A DNA stretch of 5,770 nucleotides from the NCBI GenBank assembly GCA_030837305.1, contig JAUPKT010000262.1, forward strand, positions 1 through 5,770, given 5' to 3'. A program made the position numbers and the translations under genes. How positions within the stretch are numbered: the stretch's first letter is position 1; every line of letters starts with the position of its first letter. Shown here piece after piece: positions 1 through 5,770 of the stretch. The DNA comes from Thermodesulfobacteriota bacterium (lineage in GTDB: Bacteria; Desulfobacterota; Desulfomonilia; Desulfomonilales; Desulfomonilaceae). The notes under the pieces are model-generated. The model did no database searches. It had not been told where the DNA came from and saw only the letters and a list, made by a program, of their open reading frames with translations.

Positions 1-711
1 CCACACGCAAGCATTCCGATGAGGCTGAACAGACGCCCCCCCCAGCCTGCTTATCAAGATGACTGCGATCAAACCCGGATAAAGTCCTATAGCTTGATCT
101 AATTTATCCCCCAGAGGAATTGCCTCGCCGCAATGATAGTACCCATCTCCAGCAATCAAAGCCTTGGCCTTGCACCGCTTCATGCGCTCTGCCAAAACCG
201 CGGCGCTGTACGCCGGGGATACTATGCAATGAACCGCGCCTATCCTCGCACAAGCCAACATGGCAGTCGGCACCTCAATGCACGATGCTCCATAAATAAA
301 GACCGTGTCGCCCTTTTCCACCCCACGATGCTTAAGAAAACCAGCCAGGCGGGTCACAGATTCCAACAGTTCCGCGTACGTGATGGACTTGGTTTCACCA
401 GGATCGTCACCCTCCCAATGGAACGCTATGGTGTCGCCCCGTTGCTCCGCGTGCCGATCAAGGCAATTCACCGATGCATTGATCAATCCGCCCCCAAACC
501 ATTCGATTATTGCTTCATCTGAGCTATACTGAAGAACAAAATCCCATTCACGCTCCCATGCGAGATACCGACGAGCCTGTTCACTCCAAAAACCCTCAGC
601 ATCCTCAGTGGATAGCCGGTAAAGCTCTTTGTATTCCGCTATTCCACGGACGTGGGCGGTCTCTCCAAGAATTGGCTGCTGTACGAATCCGTGATGCGGG
701 ATGAATCCCAT
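1..711 (-). CDS. Acetyl-CoA-synthetase-type AMP-forming acyl-CoA synthetase, N-terminal part (runs off left edge)
   Basis: Translating the complement from ATG at 711 gives 237 residues with no stop up to the window edge. The family activates a carboxylic acid with ATP to an acyl-adenylate and then transfers it to CoA in the cytoplasm. Residues about 27-87 match the ACS N-terminal domain, with AEGFWSEQA at 38-46 and INASVNCLDRH at 77-87. The AMP-binding domain follows, with WEGDDPGET near 109 and AMLACARIGAVH at 150-161. The ATP-binding P-loop and catalytic lysine lie outside. The start is well fixed: an in-frame TAA lies at 736-738 and a GAGGGGG ribosome site sits 8 bases before ATG. The region equivalent to the acetate-enzyme VFGGFS motif reads VSPAYS (164-169), and the usual Arg-rich CoA contact reads GYYHCGE (190-196). 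Acetate specificity is therefore uncertain; acetoacetyl-CoA-synthetase-like or other short acids are alternatives. The family call is firm, the substrate open. It diverges from the exported-protein gene. Confidence 0.88.
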   Translation of the reverse strand, partial: MGFIPHHGFVQQPILGETAHVRGIAEYKELYRLSTEDAEGFWSEQARRYLAWEREWDFVLQYSSDEAIIEWFGGGLINASVNCLDRHAEQRGDTIAFHWEGDDPGETKSITYAELLESVTRLAGFLKHRGVEKGDTVFIYGASCIEVPTAMLACARIGAVHCIVSPAYSAAVLAERMKRCKAKALIAGDGYYHCGEAIPLGDKLDQAIGLYPGLIAVILISRLGGASVQPHRNACVW

Positions 712-719
712 GCCGAGAA

Positions 720-726
720 CCCCCTC
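720..726 (-). promoter_or_regulatory. Ribosome binding site of the acyl-CoA synthetase gene
   Basis: On the minus strand GAGGGGG lies 8 bases upstream of the ATG at 711. It is the only Shine-Dalgarno-like stretch between the in-frame stop at 736-738 and the coding match, so it decides the start codon. Confidence 0.7.
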
Positions 727-945
727 AAGAACTGGTTATCGCCGAATGAATACCAACTCACCAGAAACGCACGTACCGAAAAAGACCGCCGAATACCGTA
801 AAAAGTTCCTTGGATCCCTTTGAAAACCCATCAATGCCCAAAACGGAACCGATGCATCCACGTTTTCTCCGGTACGCCTCTCCGTTTGTTATCCAAGAAA
901 TTCGCAGAGAAAACAACCAAAAACCTTATCAAACCAAACCTATCC

Positions 946-974
946 TTGCCTTATGTGCTCAAAATTGGTACAAT
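946..974 (+). promoter_or_regulatory. Candidate sigma70-type promoter for the exported-protein gene
   Basis: TTGCCT (946-951) and TACAAT (969-974) are separated by 17 bases, matching 4 of 6 and 5 of 6 positions of the sigma70 consensus. A second TACAAT at 986-991 could be used with TTGGTA at 965-970, but with a short 15-base spacer. Transcription would start around 980-1000, leaving a leader of about 40-60 bases before ATG at 1040. This is a consensus match only. Confidence 0.4.
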
Positions 975-992
975 AATGTAAACGGTACAATA
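967..992 (+). repeat. Direct repeat GGTACAATA, two copies 17 bases apart
   Basis: Two identical nonamers occur at 967-975 and 984-992. Each contains a TACAAT hexamer resembling a -10 box. The first copy also lies within an inverted repeat, ATTG-GTA-CAAT (964-974). The pair could be tandem -10 elements or a two-site operator; the sequence alone does not distinguish these. Confidence 0.5.
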
Positions 993-1039
993 CCATAAAT
1001 GTTTCGGAGTCTTGCGGATCGTATTCGCGTGAGGAACAG

Positions 1040-1831
1040 ATGGCCTGCCCTCCGGCAATTCGTACGAGCGTTCCCATTGTCGTGATGCTCTTGCTGTGCC
1101 TCATGCCGGAGGCCTTTGGCCGCGACAATCTCGAGGCATCCCCTGATCGCTCGGGGCACTTTGAGATCACCACTAATACGAATGAAAGGTCGAAAATCGA
1201 TATAGAAGACCTCGAGATCGACAGAGCCTTAGACGAAAGACTCAATTCCACAAACAGATCATCACCACCCAAGAAATTTCTCTATCGAGTGCGTCATGAA
1301 GGTTTTCTCGGATTCGATCAAGATACGTGGGTTAACAAGATTCGGTTCGAGCTTTTCAATAGACCGGCCATTCAGAGAAGTGAGTACAGGGACTTGGCTC
1401 AGCTCCTTGAAGAGATAGCCACAAGCATCAGGCAGTCCAGGGAAGTCATGCATGAATTTTACCAAGACGGGATGAGATTGATCAATTTCTGTGACAAACC
1501 CCTGTATACTTCGTTGGATCAACTTGATTCCAAGGTGAGTTCACAACGTGAGAAGTATGTTAAGTTGGAAGAGTTGCGCGGCGACGTGGTAAGATCATTG
1601 CAGGAGCTCACCGAGGGCGGGGACTGCAGACCGGTTCAAGAAGGGTACAAGAAACAGTTGGAACTATCATCCAAAGATCTCGCGGATGTCGTCGGCCGAT
1701 ATCAGTCGTTGAGGGAACGATATGACAGATTGAAGAGACCTGATCAGCCGGTACCTGCCCAGAGACCGGTCAGAAGCCCGCAAGGCCGCGATACCATCCC
1801 ATCGCCAGCGCAAGGACCAACCCGACGGTAG
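1040..1831 (+). CDS. Hypothetical exported protein with signal peptide, helical segments and proline-rich tail
   Basis: This 263-residue protein is not one I recognise. Residues 1-27 look like a Sec signal peptide: Arg8, then a hydrophobic run VPIVVMLLLCLM (11-22), then a likely cleavage site after AFG (25-27). The residue before Cys20 is Leu, so a lipobox is unlikely. The mature protein is highly charged. Residues about 110-235 are rich in Glu, Lys, Leu, Arg and Gln with heptad-like spacing, suggesting helices or coiled coil. Only two cysteines remain after cleavage, Cys151 and Cys196, and they bracket one helical stretch. The last 30 residues are rich in Pro, Arg and Gln and probably disordered. 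The start follows GAGGA at 1031-1035 with a short 4-base gap; the next Met (16) would destroy the signal peptide. A periplasmic or cell-surface location is inferred. It precedes mobA by 147 bases, with no evident functional link. Confidence 0.7.
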   Translation: MACPPAIRTSVPIVVMLLLCLMPEAFGRDNLEASPDRSGHFEITTNTNERSKIDIEDLEIDRALDERLNSTNRSSPPKKFLYRVRHEGFLGFDQDTWVNKIRFELFNRPAIQRSEYRDLAQLLEEIATSIRQSREVMHEFYQDGMRLINFCDKPLYTSLDQLDSKVSSQREKYVKLEELRGDVVRSLQELTEGGDCRPVQEGYKKQLELSSKDLADVVGRYQSLRERYDRLKRPDQPVPAQRPVRSPQGRDTIPSPAQGPTRR

Positions 1832-1978
1832 CATCTGCGTGCTTTCTGTGAGAGAGATTTGCTTGTCGTCAATCCCCAGAAAAAATGGTGCCGATTCCCT
1901 CCCCAGAGGCAAGAAAAAAAATGAAACATAACCCTGTCCGTTCAGAAGTCACTGCCGGTAAGCTGCACTCATCTCCGC

Positions 1979-2650
1979 ATGAATGATCCGGTCCAAAACG
2001 TTCAGCCAACACATACCCGTGGCGTCACCGGCATAATACTTGCCGGGGGAAAGTCACGCCGAATGGGCGGGATAAACAAGGCCTTACTGCGGGTAGGCCA
2101 GCATCACATCATCGAACGAGTCTGTAAAGCCGTCCTTGAGGTGATGACCAATGCCATGATCATAACAAATACCCCCGATGATTTTGCATTCCTCGGCCTT
2201 CCAATGTTTCCCGACATTCACCCCAACACCGGATCTCTCGGCGGTCTTTACACGGGTTTGAAGCACTGCACCGATAAGCTGGGCTTTCTCGTGGCATGTG
2301 ACATGCCGTTCCTTAATCCTCAAATCATGAATACCATGATTGACCTTGTAGATGACTACGACGTGGTGATTCCCAATGTCGATGGAGGATTACAGCCCCT
2401 CCATGCAATCTACTCAAGAAACTGTACGAAGTTGATCGAAGATTTTTTGCTGCGCGGGAATTTCAAGATTATCGACTGCTTGCATCAGGTCAAGGTGCGA
2501 GAAGTGCCCGAGGACTTTCTGAAAGGATTTGATCCGACCTTTCGCTTTGTCATGAACGTCAACAGCCCGGAGGATTTGGCTAAAGCGCTCAATATTGACA
2601 GGGAGAACGCACCCGAAGGTATGGTCTCTCATTGCCCGGTCGCCAAGTAG
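1979..2650 (+). CDS. mobA: Molybdenum cofactor guanylyltransferase MobA
   Basis: MobA transfers GMP from GTP to molybdopterin, making the guanine dinucleotide cofactor of many Mo/W enzymes, in the cytoplasm. The 223-residue protein shows the family's Rossmann-like nucleotidyltransferase motifs in order. LAGGKSRRMGG at 21-31 is the GTP phosphate-binding loop, with Lys34 in NKALL. GSLGGLYTGL begins at 85. ACDMPFL at 106-112 contains the expected Mg-binding Asp108. QPLHAIY is at 139-145 and MNVNSPEDL starts at 192. LAGGKS rather than LAAG favours MobA over the cytidylyltransferase MocA. ATG at 1979 is the only ATG, GTG or TTG codon between an upstream in-frame TGA (1922-1924) and the first motif, although no good ribosome site precedes it. 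An N-terminal extension of about 15 residues makes it slightly longer than typical MobA. It lies upstream of bamB on the same strand, but bamB has its own promoter candidate. Confidence 0.93.
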   Translation: MNDPVQNVQPTHTRGVTGIILAGGKSRRMGGINKALLRVGQHHIIERVCKAVLEVMTNAMIITNTPDDFAFLGLPMFPDIHPNTGSLGGLYTGLKHCTDKLGFLVACDMPFLNPQIMNTMIDLVDDYDVVIPNVDGGLQPLHAIYSRNCTKLIEDFLLRGNFKIIDCLHQVKVREVPEDFLKGFDPTFRFVMNVNSPEDLAKALNIDRENAPEGMVSHCPVAK

Positions 2651-2697
2651 CTCTTTCATGCGAATTGGAAATGACGTGCTTGATAGAGGAAAAAGTC

Positions 2698-2725
2698 TTG
2701 ACATGGGTTTTGTATAAGTTATATT
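2698..2725 (+). promoter_or_regulatory. Strong sigma70-type promoter candidate for bamBCD
   Basis: A perfect TTGACA (2698-2703) and TATATT (2720-2725, 5 of 6 consensus positions) are separated by 16 bases. This is the best promoter match noticed in the window, and it lies in the mobA-bamB spacer. Transcription would start near 2732, giving a leader of about 90 bases. The inverted repeat TATAA-G-TTATA (2713-2723) overlaps the -10 box and could be an operator, though such AT-rich palindromes arise easily by chance. Confidence 0.65.
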
Positions 2726-2805
2726 CATATATAGGATGTTACCAAGCGTCAATCAGTATAATCTCCAAAGCCCAAGCACGGACGAGCATATCGCAAGTCG
2801 ACTCT

Positions 2806-2811
2806 AAGGGG
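2806..2811 (+). promoter_or_regulatory. Ribosome binding site of bamB
   Basis: AAGGGG lies 8 bases before the ATG at 2820. It supports that start, which also agrees with the conserved N-terminus of the BamB family. Confidence 0.6.
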
Positions 2812-2819
2812 TAATCAAG

Positions 2820-4826
2820 ATGAGGTACGCAGAGACAGGATTTAATTTGGAAATCGATCTCACCCGAGGAAGCATCGAGAGGGTGGCAACCGACCCCAGA
2901 GACACCGAGCTTTATTTGGGGGGCCTGGGTACTAACGCAAAAATATTGTGGGACAGGGTTCCCCCTGAAACAGACCCCTTTTCTCCCGATAATCTCCTAA
3001 TATTCAGCACGGGTCTTTTGTGTGGCACACCTGCGACCGGCTGCAATCGTACCATCGTTTCAACAATTTCGCCTCAAACGCGGTTAATGGCATTTTCAAT
3101 GATGGGCGGGTTTTGGGCGCCGGAATTGAAATATGCCGGTTACGATAAAGTAATCCTTCGCGGCAAGTCACCGAATCTGGTTTATTTGTGGATAAACAAC
3201 GACAAAGTGGAAATACGTGACGCCTCCCATTTGCGGGGTAAAGGTACCGTCGAGACAGCGGAACTTATTCGAAAAGAGCTGAAAGAGCCGAAAGCCCAGG
3301 TGGCTTCCATCGGCATGGCCGGCGAAAATAGGGTCTATTTTGCTTCCATCGAACAGGGCAGGTCCAGCGCCAGCCGGCAGGGGATAGGCGCTGTCATGGG
3401 AGACAAAGGGGTAAAGGCAATTGCAGTTCGCGGCACAAAAGACATTAATGTCGCCAGACCCGCCGAGTTTATGGAACTCTGCAATGAAGTGCTGAAATAT
3501 ATAAAATTTCGCAACGATAATCCGATTCCGGGTGTCATGCCGATTTTAGCCGGGCTGGGCTCGCCCCAAGAGATGAAAGTCCATGATGAAAAGTGGCACA
3601 CGGAGAATTTTATGTGGGGCAACTCACGTGTTCGACGGAAAGACTTCTGGAATGACGAAATCGCGCAGCAGTGGGCCCAGACTCTGGATAGTATGCGGAC
3701 CAGATTGATCAGTTGCTACAATTGCCCAATGACATGCGGGGCAACCATTTCTCCCCCTGGACTTCCAACCTACATGATGAAATGCTTCTCGAAGCTTACT
3801 TATACCATGGCGGCCTTCTCGGACCTGGAATTTGGTTTAGGTATCGCCCAGAGTGCTACGGAATACGGGGTAGACGGATTCTCAGCCCCGCAAGTCATGG
3901 CCTTTGCTCTTGAGCTTTATGAAAACGGCATATTGACCGACACCGACTTCCCCGGAATGCCGGCCGACAATGAGGGGAGATTTTACTGGCTGCTTGATAG
4001 AATTGTTCGACGTGAAGGGATTGGAGATGTTCTGGCCAACGGCACCTATTGGGCGGCCAAACAGATTGGGAAAGGCGCAGATGCCTATGCTCATAATACT
4101 ATTAAGAAACATGAGCAACTCCCGCTGAAATTATCCATGCTGAATCCGATTTATTTTCTCATGTATGCCACCGGCGAGAAAATAAATATTACCCAGATTG
4201 AAGGGCAGTTCCCCCAGGCGCCTTGGCCCACGAGAGAAGAGAGAGAAGAATTTGTAAAGGACTGGTTCCAGGTTCCTGATGAAAAGTTTAAGCAGTATCT
4301 TTTGGACTGGGAACCACGCGGGGAAAAGTCCATGCCCTTTTATCCCACCGTTCAAATGTGTTGTGACATTGTCGACTGGCAAGAGAGGATGCACTACATC
4401 GATGATGCCCTCGGCATGTGCGCAGGCTTATCATCATTTCCGCTAAAGCCTCCGTATCACATACATAATTACCCGAAATTTATCTCAGCAGGCGCCGGCA
4501 TAGATATGGATTCAGAGAAACTCACGCAGGCAGCTAGGAGATATCGCACTTTGATTCGGGCCATAAACATACGAAGAGGTATGAGACGGAAAGATGATGC
4601 CCCCCCGGCGAACCATTGGAAGAAAAGATTTCCGGAACTCGAAAAGGAACTCTTGGATACGTATTACAAATTCAAGGGGTGGAACAATCAGGGTATCCCC
4701 ACCAAGGAGTCTTTGCATGAACTGGGTTTGGATTACGTAGCCGAAGACTTCGAAAAAAGAGGGATCTATTCAGAAAATGAAGGCAATGGTTCCAACGAGA
4801 CTCAGCCGTCTGAAGAGAAAATATAA
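2820..4826 (+). CDS. bamB: Class II benzoyl-CoA reductase, tungsten active-site subunit BamB
   Basis: BamB belongs to the aldehyde:ferredoxin oxidoreductase family. It reduces benzoyl-CoA to cyclohexa-1,5-diene-1-carboxyl-CoA without ATP hydrolysis, the key dearomatising step of anaerobic aromatic degradation. The protein has 668 residues. The AOR N-domain (about 1-205) contains LGGLG (33-37), CGTPATGCNRT (68-78) and MMGGFWAPE (94-102). The C-domains follow. Cys299, Cys302 and Cys306 (CxxCxxxC) plus Cys534 fit the [4Fe-4S] ligands of the family. As I recall the Geobacter metallireducens BamBC structure, the tungsten ligand is Cys322, with Glu251 and His260 at the active site. Residues 322, 251 and 260 here are Cys, Glu and His, so numbering is collinear. 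An active enzyme is expected. The C-terminal tail after about 650 is polar (Asn, Glu, Ser) and seems longer than in family members I recall. The gene is followed closely by bamC and bamD. A paralogue for a substituted benzoyl-CoA cannot be excluded. Confidence 0.96.
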   Translation: MRYAETGFNLEIDLTRGSIERVATDPRDTELYLGGLGTNAKILWDRVPPETDPFSPDNLLIFSTGLLCGTPATGCNRTIVSTISPQTRLMAFSMMGGFWAPELKYAGYDKVILRGKSPNLVYLWINNDKVEIRDASHLRGKGTVETAELIRKELKEPKAQVASIGMAGENRVYFASIEQGRSSASRQGIGAVMGDKGVKAIAVRGTKDINVARPAEFMELCNEVLKYIKFRNDNPIPGVMPILAGLGSPQEMKVHDEKWHTENFMWGNSRVRRKDFWNDEIAQQWAQTLDSMRTRLISCYNCPMTCGATISPPGLPTYMMKCFSKLTYTMAAFSDLEFGLGIAQSATEYGVDGFSAPQVMAFALELYENGILTDTDFPGMPADNEGRFYWLLDRIVRREGIGDVLANGTYWAAKQIGKGADAYAHNTIKKHEQLPLKLSMLNPIYFLMYATGEKINITQIEGQFPQAPWPTREEREEFVKDWFQVPDEKFKQYLLDWEPRGEKSMPFYPTVQMCCDIVDWQERMHYIDDALGMCAGLSSFPLKPPYHIHNYPKFISAGAGIDMDSEKLTQAARRYRTLIRAINIRRGMRRKDDAPPANHWKKRFPELEKELLDTYYKFKGWNNQGIPTKESLHELGLDYVAEDFEKRGIYSENEGNGSNETQPSEEKI

Positions 4827-4847
4827 AGTGAGGGTGTGGTAACCGTC

Positions 4848-5396
4848 ATGGGTGAGAAAAAAAAGAAAATCATAAAGACAATAAAGGTTGACGTCGACAA
4901 ATGCAATGGTTGTCGGGCCTGTGAAGTAGCCTGCTCCGCTTTTCACGCCGCGCCGAAATATAGCAGCAATAATCCCGCTAGGTCTCGCATCCGTGTGATT
5001 CGTGAACCGCTACGCGACCTATATGTCCCCGTATATGCCGGTGAGTATGCTCCTGCCGAATGCATGGGCCGAGACAAATACCTGATCGATGGAAAAGAAT
5101 ACGACGAATGCGGTTTCTGCAGGGCATCCTGCCCATCAAGGGATCTTTTCAAAGAACCCGATTCCGGTCTCCCTCTCAAATGCGACATGTGTGAAGATGA
5201 TCCCGCACAAGAAAAACCCCTCTGTGTCCAGTGGTGCTTGAACGATGCCCTGATTTACGAGGAAAGGGAAGAGGAAGTCGAAGAAGAAGAGAAGCTGGAG
5301 GACGTGGAGATAGGACTGGAATCCATGATCGACAAGTACGGCTGGGAGAAGGTCATGGACACCGTTGCCCGGATATCGGCGTCAAAGAAGGGCTGA
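4848..5396 (+). CDS. bamC: Class II benzoyl-CoA reductase, iron-sulfur subunit BamC
   Basis: BamC is the ferredoxin-like partner of BamB and carries electrons to its tungsten site. From ATG at 4848 it has 182 residues. Twelve cysteines are present: CxxCxxCxxxC (19, 22, 25, 29), Cys72, CxxCxxxC (88, 91, 95), CxxC (112, 115) and CxxxC (126, 130). This is enough for three [4Fe-4S] clusters, as described for the family. YSSNNPARSR (38-47) and ECGFCRASCPSRD (87-99) match BamC from memory. A GTG at 4836 would add four residues, but the only purine-rich site (AGGG, 4831-4834) lies almost on top of it. Family proteins begin near a lysine-rich stretch matching MGEKKKK, so 4848 is preferred. The region after the last cysteine (138-152) is extremely acidic, mostly Glu, followed by a more conserved C-terminal helix. 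The gene starts 21 bases after bamB. Confidence 0.93.
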   Translation: MGEKKKKIIKTIKVDVDKCNGCRACEVACSAFHAAPKYSSNNPARSRIRVIREPLRDLYVPVYAGEYAPAECMGRDKYLIDGKEYDECGFCRASCPSRDLFKEPDSGLPLKCDMCEDDPAQEKPLCVQWCLNDALIYEEREEEVEEEEKLEDVEIGLESMIDKYGWEKVMDTVARISASKKG

Positions 5397-5414
5397 AACG
5401 TGAGCCGAAAGAAG

Positions 5415-5421
5415 AGGAAGG
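5415..5421 (+). promoter_or_regulatory. Ribosome binding site of bamD
   Basis: AGGAAGG ends 6 bases before the GTG at 5428. This strong site decides in favour of a GTG start; the first in-frame ATG (Met45) lies beyond the first iron-sulfur motif and cannot be the start. Confidence 0.7.
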
Positions 5422-5427
5422 AAAACA

Positions 5428-5770
5428 GTGGAGACTGTAACCCCCTATAAAGAGATCATCGATGTCATAAAAGCGAGCGGCGGAGACGCGTTCAAGAGAT
5501 GCTTCCAATGCGGATTATGCGACACTGTGTGCCCGTGGAACAGGGTCAGAAGTTTCAGCATGCGCAAGCTGGTCCGTGAGGCGACGTTCGGCCTGACCGA
5601 GATCGAAAGTGAAGACATTTGGCGTTGCACCACCTGCGGAAGATGCCCCCAGCAATGCCCCAGGGACGTACAACAGATAGAGTCCGGGATCGCGTTGCGC
5701 AGAATTGCCAATGAATATGGGGTTTATCCGGCTCCTGTCAAAACCGTCCGCACCATTAATGCGGGCCTCG
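5428..5770 (+). CDS. bamD: BamD, HdrC/HdrB-like iron-sulfur subunit of class II benzoyl-CoA reductase complex (partial, runs off right edge)
   Basis: The first 114 residues are visible and open to the window end. Two CxxCxxCxxxCP motifs, at Cys25, 28, 31, 35 and Cys67, 70, 73, 77, form an HdrC-like pair of [4Fe-4S] clusters. The stretches FKRCFQCGLCD and WRCTTCGRCPQQCPR match BamD as I recall it. In the family, a heterodisulfide-reductase-like (CCG-domain) part follows; it would lie outside the window. BamD with BamEF and BamGHI is thought to couple endergonic benzoyl-CoA reduction to electron bifurcation, feeding BamBC. Translation starts at GTG 5428 behind a good ribosome site, 31 bases after bamC. 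The short spacing and shared strand indicate co-transcription with bamB and bamC. A general HdrCB-type protein is the alternative, but the position directly after bamC makes BamD very likely. Confidence 0.9.
   Translation, partial: METVTPYKEIIDVIKASGGDAFKRCFQCGLCDTVCPWNRVRSFSMRKLVREATFGLTEIESEDIWRCTTCGRCPQQCPRDVQQIESGIALRRIANEYGVYPAPVKTVRTINAGL

Larger units (their letters stand above)
712..1039. other. Intergenic region between divergent genes
   Basis: About 330 bases separate the minus-strand synthetase from the plus-strand exported-protein gene. The middle (about 780-960) is visibly A-rich on the plus strand. Short open frames here lack ribosome sites and recognisable protein features. 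Signals for both genes should lie here. I can support a ribosome site at the left end and a candidate plus-strand promoter with a direct repeat at the right end. I saw no clear minus-strand promoter, tRNA, or terminator hairpin. Confidence 0.6.

Noticed and set aside
133..704. Plus-strand open frames over the first 700 bases
   Set aside because: They are antisense to the acyl-CoA synthetase, whose minus-strand translation carries clear family motifs.
810..998. 62-residue plus-strand frame in the intergenic region
   Set aside because: It starts with TTG, has no ribosome site, and has no recognisable protein features; it probably reflects A-rich non-coding DNA.
940..1272. Minus-strand 110-residue frame opposite the exported-protein gene
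   Set aside because: It overlaps the signal-peptide region antisense and shows no protein family features; the plus-strand frame is longer and has coherent architecture.
1886..1920. Possible hairpin terminator before mobA (TGCC...GGCA near A-runs)
   Set aside because: The stem is only four pairs with a long loop, and the adjacent A-run would act as a T-run only on the minus strand, where no gene ends.
2666..2682. Possible sigma54 promoter (GG...GC) before bamB
   Set aside because: The spacing between GG and GC is 9 instead of 10 bases and the flanking consensus is poor; the TTGACA/TATATT pair is far better.
2632..2814. 60-residue plus-strand frame in the mobA-bamB spacer
   Set aside because: It overlaps the mobA end and the bamB promoter, and it has no ribosome site or recognisable features.
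4836..4847. GTG start for bamC at 4836
   Set aside because: The purine-rich site lies about one base upstream, too close to function, while ATG 4848 agrees with the family N-terminus.

Overview
The window looks like chromosomal DNA of a strictly anaerobic, aromatic-degrading bacterium, most probably a Desulfobacterota (deltaproteobacterial) sulfate reducer, syntroph or metal reducer. The main reason is the 3' half. It holds bamB, bamC and the start of bamD, the first genes of the class II (ATP-independent, tungsten) benzoyl-CoA reductase system, which is known from obligate anaerobes such as Geobacter and Syntrophus. Base composition is mixed and gives no species-level assignment.

Layout from left to right. 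(1) The leftmost gene runs on the minus strand off the window edge. It is the N-terminal 237 residues of an acetyl-CoA-synthetase-type AMP-forming acyl-CoA synthetase whose CoA-pocket motifs differ from canonical acetate enzymes. (2) A non-coding stretch of about 330 bases separates it from a divergent plus-strand gene; a candidate promoter and a 9-base direct repeat lie near its right end. (3) Next is an unrecognised exported protein with a signal peptide, helical segments and a proline-rich tail. (4) Then comes mobA, the molybdenum cofactor guanylyltransferase. (5) A 169-base spacer carries a near-consensus sigma70-type promoter, followed by bamB, bamC and bamD in close succession. bamD runs off the right edge. 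No convincing terminator, RNA gene, insertion sequence or CRISPR array was seen.

How the genes may work together. BamB is the tungsten active-site subunit that reduces the aromatic ring of benzoyl-CoA. BamC is its iron-sulfur partner. BamD is the first HdrC/HdrB-like subunit of the presumed electron-bifurcating part (BamDEFGHI); the remaining genes would be expected just outside the window. MobA modifies pterin cofactors for Mo/W enzymes, but AOR-family enzymes such as BamB are described with a bis-metallopterin lacking the nucleotide. Its position beside bamB is therefore suggestive rather than explanatory. The acyl-CoA synthetase could serve acetate or another acid from the same catabolism, which is inference only. 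I found no clearly new multi-gene system; the least explained items are the exported protein and the altered CoA pocket of the synthetase.
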